From: an uncultured Oscillospiraceae bacterium
GTDB lineage: Bacteria; Bacillota; Clostridia; UBA1212; SIG427
Reading direction: 5' to 3'
NCBI GenBank assembly: GCA_902465325.1
Contig: CABQMV010000086.1
Span: 1-8,736, forward strand
Length of the DNA: 8,736 nucleotides
Shown here piece by piece: positions 1 to 6,278 of this stretch. Below the pieces are notes generated by a model that was not told the DNA's origin, ran no database searches, and saw nothing but the letters and a program-made list of their open reading frames with translations. Positions within the stretch are counted from its first letter, which is position 1; the number at the start of each line of letters is the position of its first letter. The position numbers and the translations under genes were made by a program.

Positions 1-68
1 TGAACCATTGCTAAATGTTCTTTATAAATTTTTTTATCTTCTTTAATCTTTTTTATCAGGTTAAACAT
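1..68 (-). CDS. Probable second DUF1048-type protein, N-terminal part only
   Basis: An ATG at 68-66 opens a minus-strand frame that stays open to the window edge. It begins MFNLIKKIKEDKKIYKEHLA and runs 22 complete codons. It starts 5 bases after the stop of the PadR-DUF1048 ORF, with a purine-rich AGGGGATAAGG stretch just upstream, so it is probably co-transcribed and co-translated with it. The lysine-rich opening (hydrophobic-IKKIxEDKKxYKEH) resembles the start of DUF1048 proteins, which commonly follow PadR genes in Firmicutes, sometimes as two tandem copies. DUF1048 proteins are small helical proteins of unknown biochemical function. Only the first fifth or so is present, so the family call is tentative. 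The presence of a real coding start is better supported by position and spacing. Confidence 0.6.
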   Translation of the reverse strand, partial: MFNLIKKIKEDKKIYKEHLAMV

Positions 69-72
69 TACC

Positions 73-420
73 TTATCCCCTTTTGCTAAAATATTCTTCT
101 ATCTCTCGGTTCAACTTATCCCGTTCTGTTTTCTGGTTGGTGTTGACTGCAAGAATCAGCTCATCACAAAATTTTGCTGCATCATCTCCAATAATATCTA
201 AAACATTTTTCTTATCTGCTGCACCTGCTTCAAGTAAATCCAAAAGCTCCGAAAACATTTCTATATTGTAGGAACCCTCACTATAGTGATACAGATAACT
301 GCGGATTTTTTTGAAAGCAGCACGGTAATTTTTTGGTAGTGCCTTTGCTCTTTTTGTTATTTGATGATACGCATTTTTTTCGTCCAAATCACCTATAATC
401 ATTTTTAGTATTGATTTCAT
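73..420 (-). CDS. DUF1048 protein, possible independent translation start within the fused ORF
   Basis: This is the C-terminal 115 residues of the fused ORF, listed separately because it has its own start signals. AAAGGAGG at 438-431 lies 10 bases before ATG 420-418, which is the expected start of a free-standing DUF1048 protein (MKSILKMIIGDLDEKN). The remaining sequence, with RAKALPKNYRAAFKKIRSYLY and LLDLLEAGAADKKNVLDIIGDD followed by AKFCDELI, is typical of the family and appears intact. Therefore the DUF1048 protein may still be made as a separate chain from the same mRNA even though PadR is damaged. Function of the family is unknown; a role as a partner of the adjacent PadR is an inference from conserved neighbourhood. 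Confidence 0.6.
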   Translation of the reverse strand: MKSILKMIIGDLDEKNAYHQITKRAKALPKNYRAAFKKIRSYLYHYSEGSYNIEMFSELLDLLEAGAADKKNVLDIIGDDAAKFCDELILAVNTNQKTERDKLNREIEEYFSKRG

Positions 421-729
421 TACAGCTTTTCCTCCTTTAATTGATTGAGTTTCGACATAACAAATCTCCACTTCTCCGGCTTTATTCAGTTTAAAAAATT
501 TGCGTGGCGGTCCCATTTCAGAGGGCTTTTTTGTGATTTCAACAAGTCGTTTTTTTTCAAGTCTAATTAAAATAGTATAAACGGTTCCCTCTACAACATC
601 CGTAAATCCAAGAGTATTGAGCCGCTTGGTAATCTCATAGCCGTATGTTTCTCTGCGACTGATTATTTCAAGAACGCAGCCTTCAAGAACACCTTTGAGC
701 ATTTCTGTTAAGTTTTCCGTAATGAACAC
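73..729 (-). CDS. PadR-family regulator fused in frame to a DUF1048 domain (likely frameshift fusion)
   Basis: The 218-residue ORF has two parts. Residues about 8-86 are a PadR winged helix: LTEMLKG, then the recognition region TYGYEITKRL (28-37), VVEGTVYTILIRLEKKRLV (45-63) and PSEMGPPRKFFKLNKAG (69-85). Residues 104-218 match a whole DUF1048 protein beginning MKSILKMIIGDL. PadR proteins are DNA-binding repressors, often autoregulatory and often linked to transport or envelope stress genes. The usual PadR C-terminal dimerisation helix is missing from this frame. A fitting version, PEKWRFVMSKLNQLKEEKL-stop, lies one frame over at 479-420 and ends in TAATG overlapping Met104. This suggests two formerly separate, coupled genes joined by a deletion that removed about eight codons and shifted frame. 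The start is uncertain: GTG at 729 gives MFITENL, but the AGGGGG just upstream is better spaced for ATT at 723. Whether the fused product still dimerises and represses is unknown. Confidence 0.8.
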   Translation of the reverse strand: MFITENLTEMLKGVLEGCVLEIISRRETYGYEITKRLNTLGFTDVVEGTVYTILIRLEKKRLVEITKKPSEMGPPRKFFKLNKAGEVEICYVETQSIKGGKAVMKSILKMIIGDLDEKNAYHQITKRAKALPKNYRAAFKKIRSYLYHYSEGSYNIEMFSELLDLLEAGAADKKNVLDIIGDDAAKFCDELILAVNTNQKTERDKLNREIEEYFSKRG

Positions 730-754
730 CCCCTACATTGTAGAATGGATATGC

Positions 755-804
755 AGTAATACTTACTACCACTACATAGTAACACAAAGTAGAAGCTTTG
801 TCAA
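755..804 (-). promoter_or_regulatory. padR promoter with overlapping inverted repeats (candidate autoregulatory operator)
   Basis: On the minus strand, TTGACA (804-799), a 17-base spacer and TACTAT (781-776) form a near-consensus sigma-A promoter about 50 bases upstream of the PadR start. Two inverted repeats sit on and just after the -10: TACTA-8-TAGTA (764-781), containing ACTACATAGT (771-780), and AGTAA-TAC-TTACT (755-767). PadR regulators usually bind dyads of this size over their own promoters, so autorepression is likely. The operator assignment is inference; the promoter match is direct. Confidence 0.7.
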
Positions 805-933
805 AACCAAAAAGGTGGAAAATTTTTCTGCTGCCTATACCTGACTTTAAATTTTTTTGCTTGGTGCAGAGGCGATTTTGACATTGTAGCAAAAGGTTTT
901 CTATTTTACAAATATACCATTCCATATTAGATA

Positions 934-976
934 TAAAGAAAAGCAGCGCAAAAAGCATTTATGCCTTCTACGCTGC
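934..976 (-). terminator. Rho-independent terminator downstream of tRNA-Gln
   Basis: Read on the minus strand, GCAGCG (976-971) pairs with CGCTGC (948-943), with an inner GGCAT/ATGC pairing. It is followed by TTTTCTTT (942-935). It lies about 75 bases past the tRNA 3' end and before the padR promoter, so it fits as the tRNA terminator. On the plus strand the tail is weaker (CTTTTGTT). Confidence 0.7.
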
Positions 977-1051
977 CTTTTGTTCCTCCTGCCTGATTTG
1001 TAAAACGATCCCATAAAAGAGAACACGCTTTTATCCACAGGACTTTTGGTT

Positions 1052-1126
1052 TGGCTGGGATGGCAAGACTCGAACTTGCGAATACCAGAGTCAAAGTCTG
1101 GTGCCTTACCACTTGGCGACATCCCA
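1052..1126 (-). tRNA. tRNA-Gln (anticodon TTG), CCA encoded
   Basis: The minus strand folds as a full cloverleaf. The acceptor stem is TGGGATG (1126-1120) with CATCCCA (1062-1056). The D arm is GCC-AAGTGGTAA-GGC. The anticodon arm is CCAGA-CTTTGAC-TCTGG with anticodon TTG at 1094-1092. The variable region is TATTC, and the T arm is GCAAG-TTCGAGT-CTTGC. Discriminator G (1055) is followed by encoded CCA (1054-1052). The anticodon reads CAA and, with wobble, CAG. The gene stands alone, with a promoter directly upstream and a terminator downstream, so it appears to be a monocistronic tRNA unit. No second copy of its 3' end is visible in the window, so there is no evidence of an element integrated here. 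Confidence 0.96.
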
Positions 1127-1146
1127 ATCTGTAAAGAACGTGCTTT

Positions 1147-1175
1147 ATTATACGGATTCGGCAGACAAAAGTCAA
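1147..1175 (-). promoter_or_regulatory. tRNA-Gln promoter
   Basis: On the minus strand, TTGACT (1175-1170), exactly 17 bases, then TATAAT (1152-1147). The tRNA 5' end begins 21 bases further on, which is typical for a strong stable-RNA promoter with a very short leader. Confidence 0.85.
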
Positions 1176-1216
1176 GATACCTACCGCCGCATTTTACCGC
1201 ATCCACCCGTTGAGAT

Positions 1217-1267
1217 TTGTATCCCTTTTTCTTTTGTTGTATAATAAGCCGTACCTTCAAAAAGGAG
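1217..1267 (+). promoter_or_regulatory. Promoter and ribosome site of the dehydrogenase-murG operon
   Basis: TTGTAT (1217-1222), a 17-base spacer and TATAAT (1240-1245) form a plausible sigma-A promoter; the -10 is perfect but the -35 is weak. AAGGAG (1262-1267) lies 9 bases before ATG 1277 and fixes that codon as the start rather than the in-frame ATG at 1217, which falls inside the promoter. The promoter is divergent from that of tRNA-Gln. Confidence 0.65.
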
Positions 1268-1276
1268 CAAGTAACT

Positions 1277-2248
1277 ATGCAAATTGTGATATTAGACGGC
1301 TATACGGCAAATCCGGGAGACCTGTCCTGGAAGCCCCTGGAAAGCCTTGGCCAGCTTACTGTATATGACAGAACTGCTTCTGCGGACATTATAGCCAGAA
1401 GCGCCCAAGCAGATATTGTCATAACCAATAAAACAGTATTGACAGCAGATATTTTACGTAAGCTGCCAAAGCTCAAATTTATTTCACTTCTTTCAACAGG
1501 GACCAACGCAGTAGACCTAAGTGCCGCCCGCATCCTGGAAATTCCGGTGGCAAATGTCCCCGGCTACAGTACTCCCTCCGTAGCGCAGATGACATTTGCC
1601 CTGATTCAGGAGCTGGCATTGGGAGTAGGATTGCATGCCCGGGATGTCCGTCAAGGCGGCTGGACAGTCTCATCTGACTTCTGCTATTGGAAGCAGCCTC
1701 TGCTGGAATTGAGCGGAAAAACACTGGGCATCATTGGCTACGGCGCCATTGGCCGGGAAGTAGAAAAAATTGCCTATGCCTACGGCATGAAGGTGCTGAT
1801 CCATTCCAGAACCAGACCCGCCGAGATTGAGGACAGCCGTTGGTGCAGTCTGGAAGAAATTTTGCCGAAAGCCGATATTTTGACATTGCACTGCCCTCTT
1901 ACGCATCAAAATGCAGAGCTGATCAACAAAAACTCCCTGGCTAAAATGAAACAGAAAACCCTTCTGATCAACACAGCCCGCGGCGGATTAATAAATGAAG
2001 CAGATCTGGCATATGCTCTCAACAGCAATATGATAGGAGGCGCCGGACTGGACGTACTGAGCACAGAGCCGCCAGAGGCCGGCAATCCTCTGCTGACTGC
2101 CAAAAACTGCCTGATTACCCCTCACATAGCCTGGGCTTCTCAGGAAGCCAGAAAAAGACTCCTAGAAACTGTAGTTGACAATCTAAAGGGTTTTATACAG
2201 GGCTGTCCCGTAAATATTGTAAACGGAAAGGATGGAAAAGAAATATGA
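1277..2248 (+). CDS. D-2-hydroxyacid dehydrogenase, glycerate dehydrogenase (hydroxypyruvate reductase) type
   Basis: The 323-residue protein has family-typical length. It should reduce a 2-keto acid to the D-2-hydroxy acid with NAD(P)H in the cytoplasm. Visible features are the N-terminal substrate domain opening MQIVILDGYTANPGDLSW, the STGTNAVDL segment (73-81), the Rossmann motif GYGAIG (154-159), and the catalytic set Arg235 (NTARGG), Glu264 (STEPP) and His283 (TPHIAW). The opening LDGYTxNPGDLSW and VYDRT are characteristic of the HprA-like glycerate dehydrogenase branch, so hydroxypyruvate/glyoxylate is the best substrate guess. After the second beta strand the sequence is IHSRTR (175-180) with no acidic residue, which hints at NADP(H) rather than NAD(H). 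The stop codon overlaps the murG start (ATGA), so the two are translationally coupled. A direct cell-wall role, such as a VanH-like D-lactate supply, is not indicated by sequence. Confidence 0.9.
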   Translation: MQIVILDGYTANPGDLSWKPLESLGQLTVYDRTASADIIARSAQADIVITNKTVLTADILRKLPKLKFISLLSTGTNAVDLSAARILEIPVANVPGYSTPSVAQMTFALIQELALGVGLHARDVRQGGWTVSSDFCYWKQPLLELSGKTLGIIGYGAIGREVEKIAYAYGMKVLIHSRTRPAEIEDSRWCSLEEILPKADILTLHCPLTHQNAELINKNSLAKMKQKTLLINTARGGLINEADLAYALNSNMIGGAGLDVLSTEPPEAGNPLLTAKNCLITPHIAWASQEARKRLLETVVDNLKGFIQGCPVNIVNGKDGKEI

Positions 2249-3324
2249 AAATTATATTGACCGGCGGCGGTACTGCCGGACATGTAACACCTAATATTGC
2301 ACTTCTAAAAGGATTAAAGGAACTGGGCTTTCGGGAAATCCATTATATTGGCTCAGAAGAGGGCATTGAAAAGAGCCTGATGGCCAATTATCCGGAAGTC
2401 CAGTATCACAGCATTCGAACAGGAAAACTGCGCCGCTATCTGTCTGTAAAAAATCTGTCTGATCCGTTCCGGGTATTAGCCGGCTGCTGCGATGCAAAAA
2501 AACTGGTGAAACAAATACAGCCCCAGGTAGTATTCTCCAAAGGCGGCTTTGTGGCCGTGCCCGTAGTGTGGGCCTCCCACCGCTGTCAAGTACCTGTAGT
2601 AGCCCACGAATCCGATATTACGCCGGGGTTGGCCAACAAACTTTCCAAACGTCAGGCTACTAAAATCTGTCTGAATTTTCCCGATACACTAAAAGAAATC
2701 CCGGCTCCGCTGGGCATATATACGGGAACTCCCATCCGAGAGGAACTGTTCTCCGGAAACAGAGAAACCGCACGAAGAGAACTGGGATTTGACAGCAAAA
2801 AAGTAATTTTAATTATGGGAGGCAGCCTAGGAGCCAGAGCCATTAACCAAGCCGTCAGAAAAGCCCTACCAAAGCTACTGAAGGAATACAATATTATTCA
2901 TCTGTGCGGAAAAGGAAACCTAGACGATGCCTGGAAGAATCAGCCCGGCTACCGGCAGTTTGAATTTGTCTCTCAGGAACTTCCGGACTATTTTGCTCTG
3001 ACTGACATGATTGTCTCAAGAGCCGGTGCCAATGCCATTCATGAATTTATGGCGCTGAAAAAGCCCATGCTTCTGATTCCTCTCCCCCTATCCGCCAGCC
3101 GCGGCGACCAGATCCTCAACGCCAAATCCTTTGAGTCTCGAGGAATTGCCCTGGTGCTCGATGAAGAGCAGCTTACTACAGATACTCTGATAAAGGGAAT
3201 TCATTATCTGGAACAGGACAGCCCAAAAATGATAGAAAAAATGGCTTCAGATTGTATAACGAACGGCACACAAAAGGTATTAAATATTATCCGGGAGGCT
3301 GCTAACCATACCTCCCGGAAATAA
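2245..3324 (+). CDS. murG: MurG, lipid II-forming N-acetylglucosaminyltransferase
   Basis: The 359-residue protein is a full-length GT28 glycosyltransferase. It transfers GlcNAc from UDP-GlcNAc to lipid I, giving lipid II, at the inner face of the membrane. Motifs in order: GGGTAGHV (7-14) in the acceptor-domain glycine loop, KGGF (99-102), HESDITPGLANK (121-132), GGSLGARAIN (192-201) at the donor domain, SRAGANAIHEFMAL (258-271), and RGDQ (286-289) in the sugar-nucleotide region. HESD in place of the E. coli HEQN and RGDQ near the C-terminus fit the Firmicutes form. It starts by 4-base overlap with the dehydrogenase stop. It is not next to ftsW, murD or other division and cell wall cluster genes here, so it may be a relocated or second copy. 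The last 34 bases carry a GC-rich hairpin. Confidence 0.95.
   Translation: MKIILTGGGTAGHVTPNIALLKGLKELGFREIHYIGSEEGIEKSLMANYPEVQYHSIRTGKLRRYLSVKNLSDPFRVLAGCCDAKKLVKQIQPQVVFSKGGFVAVPVVWASHRCQVPVVAHESDITPGLANKLSKRQATKICLNFPDTLKEIPAPLGIYTGTPIREELFSGNRETARRELGFDSKKVILIMGGSLGARAINQAVRKALPKLLKEYNIIHLCGKGNLDDAWKNQPGYRQFEFVSQELPDYFALTDMIVSRAGANAIHEFMALKKPMLLIPLPLSASRGDQILNAKSFESRGIALVLDEEQLTTDTLIKGIHYLEQDSPKMIEKMASDCITNGTQKVLNIIREAANHTSRK
3291..3318. terminator. Candidate hairpin terminator between convergent genes
   Basis: CCGGGAGG (3291-3298) and CCTCCCGG (3311-3318) form a perfect 8-bp stem with a 12-base loop, inside the last codons of murG. On the minus strand it is followed by ATAATATTTAATACC, a loosely T-rich tail, and lies 33 bases past the stop of the convergent gene. 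On the plus strand the tail (AAATAATCTG) is poor. It may end transcripts from both sides; termination is inferred. Confidence 0.45.
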
Positions 3325-3350
3325 TCTGCCGAATTTCTATTTTCTGCACG

Positions 3351-5273
3351 CTATTTCTCTGCGGCCTCTGCCTGCCTTGCCAACACTGGCATCCACAGGC
3401 CGCCCTGTACACTCCTGTGACAAAGCATCCCCAGCCATCGTCCGTCTTCTGTATCATACAGATCTGGAAAAGGCACGTTTCTCTTCATAGACGCCAATAC
3501 TTTGACCATAGTAGCCGCAAACTGCTGCGTAGCCTTGCCCGTATCATCCAATGCACTGACCCACATAGTCCAGTCGGACTTGGTAAATGTCCTAAAGGAA
3601 TTCAGAGGCACCCCGTAAGGACCTTCCTCCTGCAGATACAGGGCAACTTCCCCTTTATAAATTTCCTGAGAAAACAGCTTCAGGCGGAAAATACGGTCCC
3701 AAATAAGATTATATTTTAAGCTCCAGGAGGGCTTGCGGTCAAAGGCTGCCGCCAAATGTCCGCCGTCCCTTCCGGCTTCTTCTATATAGGCAGCCTTTGA
3801 AGCTGCCGCCTGAAAATAAGGAGCGCCGTCCTGGCCGCACAGCTCTGCCACTTTGCCAAATACACCGATGGCCACTGCGGCTTTAATGGCCAGATTAATA
3901 TTTCCTTTAAATTTCCCAGCAAAATCATCTGTACAGAGCTGCAGTTCACTGCAGTCTCCTTTCTCTACCAGATAATCTGCCCATTGCTTTAAAAAGTCAT
4001 AGTGCTTCTGAATATAATCCAGATCTCCCGTTTTCTTGTAGTAGGCATAAATCAGAATCAGCATATTGCCGCTGTTCTCGACTGGCATCTGTTCCTCCGG
4101 TTTATATACCTTGTCCTCTGCCGTCATTTTATAAATATTTCTCAGCTTTTCGGTTTCCTGCAGATAACAGGAATAAAACTGTCCGCCGCCCAGGGGATAC
4201 AGCCCGATATCATGAGGTGAATAGGGGAACTTCCACACCTCTAAAGACGCAAATTCAAAAATAGCATTCATCATTCCAGGAAGCAGCTCCGGCGCATACA
4301 GTAAAAAGAGGGGCATGGCAGGATAAGACAGATCCACCGTATTCATACAGCCGTTAGACAGACACTCCTTAGAAAAATAAAGGATTTTACCGTCTGTATC
4401 CCGTACCAGCTTATGCGCTGCCAACACTTGACGGAAAGCGGCACTCACCACCTTCTGATAGTCCTCTCCAAAGGGCTTGGCATCCTCTAAAATCCGTTGA
4501 TCCCACTCCCGGACCCTTTTCAGCAGACAATCGTGATGCGCCCGGCAAAAAGCCGCCGCCTCCTGTATGGTCTTGTATTTCTCTGTCCAGAGTCCCTTCA
4601 GCTGCTTCCCCATGTACTCTATGGAAAAGGTATCGTCAAAAGCAATCATATCTGTGGCGGTAAAATGAGTTCCCTTCCCGCTGTGAATGGAGGTCAGCCG
4701 ATAATGGCTGTCCTCTCTGACTACTACATTTTCTCCAAACAGATAATAATATCCCCAGTCTGCCTCCACATTGTCTCCGCCGTAGGCCAGCGGCTCCTGT
4801 TTTTTATGATAAAGAACACCATAATCGCCAAAAGATTCATAAACCTTGGGAGAAGTTCCTTCTCCGCAGAAATTTTCATGAAGATTTAAGTGCAGCCGGA
4901 TCTCATGCTCTCTGCCGTCTATGCTGTCTACCTCATAATCAATAAAGCCTATCGGCATGGACAGCAGGTGCCAGTCATCCAGAAAAAAAGGACTCCAGAA
5001 TTTCACCTTCAAGCGAACCTGATCGGTTTCCAGGGTAAACGTACTGGCCAGCGGCGTGATATCTAAATCCGTCTGCCACATAAACTCGGTAATATGATGG
5101 CCCTTCCCCAAAAATCTTCTGTAAATCCCATCCACTCGAATAAAGCCCTCCAGCTTTTTACTGTATCCGCTCCAGAGGATGGTATCTGTAAAATTCAGTT
5201 CTTCCTCTTCCGCCCATACACTGCACAAAGGGTCTATTGTAAGCAGAGGATAGGCAGGTAATTTCATATACAT
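3351..5273 (-). CDS. Glutaminase A-like protein (DUF4965/DUF1793 type, six-hairpin fold)
   Basis: The 640-residue protein resembles the family named after Aspergillus glutaminase A (GtaA): an N-terminal beta-rich domain followed by an alpha/alpha six-hairpin domain. Supporting segments are PHDIGLYP (353-360), MPVENSGNML (396-405), TDDFAGKFKGNINLA (448-462), YNLIWDRIF (521-529), GVPLNSFRTFTKSDWTMW (554-571), PFPDLYDT (601-608) and RSVQGGLWM (620-628). Acidic residues in the DIG, PVENSG and TDDF segments are candidate catalytic ones. Fungal relatives were described as extracellular glutaminases, but bacterial members are mostly uncharacterised, and the fold is shared with glycoside hydrolases, so the substrate is open. 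No signal peptide or membrane segment is seen, so it should be cytoplasmic. Start ATG 5273 follows AAAGGATG by 10 bases; a second in-frame ATG two codons later is possible. It is a single-gene unit converging on murG. Confidence 0.82.
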   Translation of the reverse strand: MYMKLPAYPLLTIDPLCSVWAEEEELNFTDTILWSGYSKKLEGFIRVDGIYRRFLGKGHHITEFMWQTDLDITPLASTFTLETDQVRLKVKFWSPFFLDDWHLLSMPIGFIDYEVDSIDGREHEIRLHLNLHENFCGEGTSPKVYESFGDYGVLYHKKQEPLAYGGDNVEADWGYYYLFGENVVVREDSHYRLTSIHSGKGTHFTATDMIAFDDTFSIEYMGKQLKGLWTEKYKTIQEAAAFCRAHHDCLLKRVREWDQRILEDAKPFGEDYQKVVSAAFRQVLAAHKLVRDTDGKILYFSKECLSNGCMNTVDLSYPAMPLFLLYAPELLPGMMNAIFEFASLEVWKFPYSPHDIGLYPLGGGQFYSCYLQETEKLRNIYKMTAEDKVYKPEEQMPVENSGNMLILIYAYYKKTGDLDYIQKHYDFLKQWADYLVEKGDCSELQLCTDDFAGKFKGNINLAIKAAVAIGVFGKVAELCGQDGAPYFQAAASKAAYIEEAGRDGGHLAAAFDRKPSWSLKYNLIWDRIFRLKLFSQEIYKGEVALYLQEEGPYGVPLNSFRTFTKSDWTMWVSALDDTGKATQQFAATMVKVLASMKRNVPFPDLYDTEDGRWLGMLCHRSVQGGLWMPVLARQAEAAEK

Positions 5274-5321
5274 AAATGATATTCATCCTTTCTTATGTAC
5301 TAATATAACAAAGCTGCGGCT

Positions 5322-5350
5322 ATTGTATCACACAAACTAAAAAAAGTCGA
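5322..5350 (-). promoter_or_regulatory. Promoter of the glutaminase A-like gene
   Basis: On the minus strand, TCGACT (5350-5345), 17 bases, then TACAAT (5327-5322), about 50 bases before the start codon. The -10 is 5/6 and the -35 is 4/6 of consensus. Correct spacing makes it the best candidate in this leader. Confidence 0.5.
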
Positions 5351-5367
5351 CAGCAAAAGCGGAAAAC

Positions 5368-5396
5368 CTCAGTCAAAAAAACTGAGCTGACTTTTT
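5368..5396 (+). terminator. Small hairpin with T run, function unclear
   Basis: CTCAGT (5368-5373), loop CAAAAAA, ACTGAG (5381-5386), then CTGACTTTTT. The 6-bp stem and a T run offset by five bases make a weak plus-strand terminator, and no plus-strand gene precedes it. It lies just upstream of the promoter of the glutaminase A-like gene. It may be a leftover structure. Confidence 0.3.
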
Positions 5397-5645
5397 CGTG
5401 GTATTGTTAACAAAAAAAAGATAGATGATCGGGAAGCTAGAACGCATAGTGGATGACAATGCCAAGAAAGCATAAGCTATGGATATGACTTCTCTGATAC
5501 TCGACTTGGTTTTACAGATAGAATAGCAATTAAATTTGGATTTCACGGACATTCACTATTTCACATGAACTGATCTATAAACGCTCCTCTTCGATATACA
5601 AACAAAATTCAAGTATTTTATCATTCATAGCTGTTCCCCGTAAAT
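5397..5645. other. Gene-poor gap with short stop-interrupted coding-like fragments
   Basis: No intact gene is present. On the plus strand, one frame from ATG 5425 reads MIGKLERIVDDNAKKA, a stop at 5473, AMDMTSLILDLVLQIE, a stop at 5524, then QLNLDFTDIHYFT and a stop. It looks protein-like across the stops. On the minus strand, ATG 5628 opens MNDKILEFCLYIEEERL and stops at 5575. At most one of these is a real remnant, and I recognise neither family. The stretch may be decayed coding DNA between the glutaminase-like and GNAT genes. Confidence 0.3.
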
Positions 5646-6200
5646 TTAATGTTTATAGTCTGTAATCGGCGCCTGTTCGTCCTTATGCTCTCCGATGATC
5701 TTTTCCATCCAAATCATGTTGTACCATCGACCAAACTTGTATCCGCACTTTTGAAACACTCCAACTTTTACATATCCGAGATGAGCATGAAAATCGGCAC
5801 TGTTTGTTGTTAGATACTTGTCATCTTTATCCGGATATCCGATACAGGCATACAGATTCAAAATACCCATTTTACGCAGTTCATTCTCCAGCGCCTCATA
5901 AAGCATCCGCCCCATGCCACATTTTCTTGCGCTACGGTCAAGATAGATCGTCACCTCGCACGACCAATTATAGGCAGCTCTGCCGACAAACGCTCCTGCA
6001 TAAGCGTAGCCTTGAATAATGCCGTCCTTCTCAATTACAAGGTATGGATAGCGGTACATAGTTTTTTTCATAAGCTCCCTGAATTTACCGGAAGTGGGGA
6101 TATCGTACTCAAAAGTAACAGCCGTATTTTTCACATAATAACCGTATATCTCCAAAATACGTTCTGCATCTTTTATCGTTGCGTCACGGATGGCAACCAT
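5646..6200 (-). CDS. GNAT-family N-acetyltransferase, Pat/Bar-like
   Basis: The 184-residue protein is a single GNAT domain, which transfers acetyl from acetyl-CoA to an amine. The acetyl-CoA binding motif is RKCGMG (92-97) after the core strand CEVTIYLDRSA (81-91). The C-terminal part SADFHAHLGYVKVGVFQKCGYKFGRWYNMIWM (134-165) has the layout of the phosphinothricin/methionine sulfoximine acetyltransferase branch (S-x-x-x-H-x-x-x-GY near an FGRW motif). Members acetylate small amino-acid analogues, but many clostridial homologues have no known substrate, so the specificity is only a guess. Start ATG 6200 is set by AGGAG 7 bases upstream. It is 78 bases downstream of the broken antiporter gene and probably has its own promoter. 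Confidence 0.87.
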   Translation of the reverse strand: MVAIRDATIKDAERILEIYGYYVKNTAVTFEYDIPTSGKFRELMKKTMYRYPYLVIEKDGIIQGYAYAGAFVGRAAYNWSCEVTIYLDRSARKCGMGRMLYEALENELRKMGILNLYACIGYPDKDDKYLTTNSADFHAHLGYVKVGVFQKCGYKFGRWYNMIWMEKIIGEHKDEQAPITDYKH

Positions 6201-6243
6201 GTTTTCACTCCTTTTAAATAATCACTAATTTTTGTTATATTAC

Positions 6244-6274
6244 ATTATATCACAGCAGGGTGACATTGTTCACC
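6244..6274 (-). promoter_or_regulatory. Candidate promoter/operator of the GNAT gene
   Basis: On the minus strand a perfect TATAAT (6249-6244) lies 43 bases before the GNAT start. No good -35 is seen; instead an inverted repeat GGTGA-6-TCACC (6259-6274) covers that position. This suggests a promoter that depends on or is controlled by a bound regulator; the evidence is motif-level only. Confidence 0.35.
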
Positions 6275-6278
6275 GACT

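Noticed and set aside
1052..1126. tRNA-Gln as an attachment site for an integrated element.
   Set aside because: No repeat of the tRNA 3' end and no integrase are present in the window.
901..1260. Overlapping minus-strand ORFs of 119 and 82 residues across 901-1260.
   Set aside because: They run through the tRNA-Gln gene, its promoter and terminator, and have no recognisable domain or ribosome site.
4497..4889. Plus-strand ORF of 130 residues inside the glutaminase-like gene.
   Set aside because: It is antisense to a continuous, well-matched 640-residue protein and lacks its own start signals.
5575..5628. Short ORF MNDKILEFCLYIEEERL as the N-terminus of a tyrosine recombinase.
   Set aside because: The resemblance to the E-E-E-R region of such enzymes covers only a few residues and nothing downstream in any frame continues the match.
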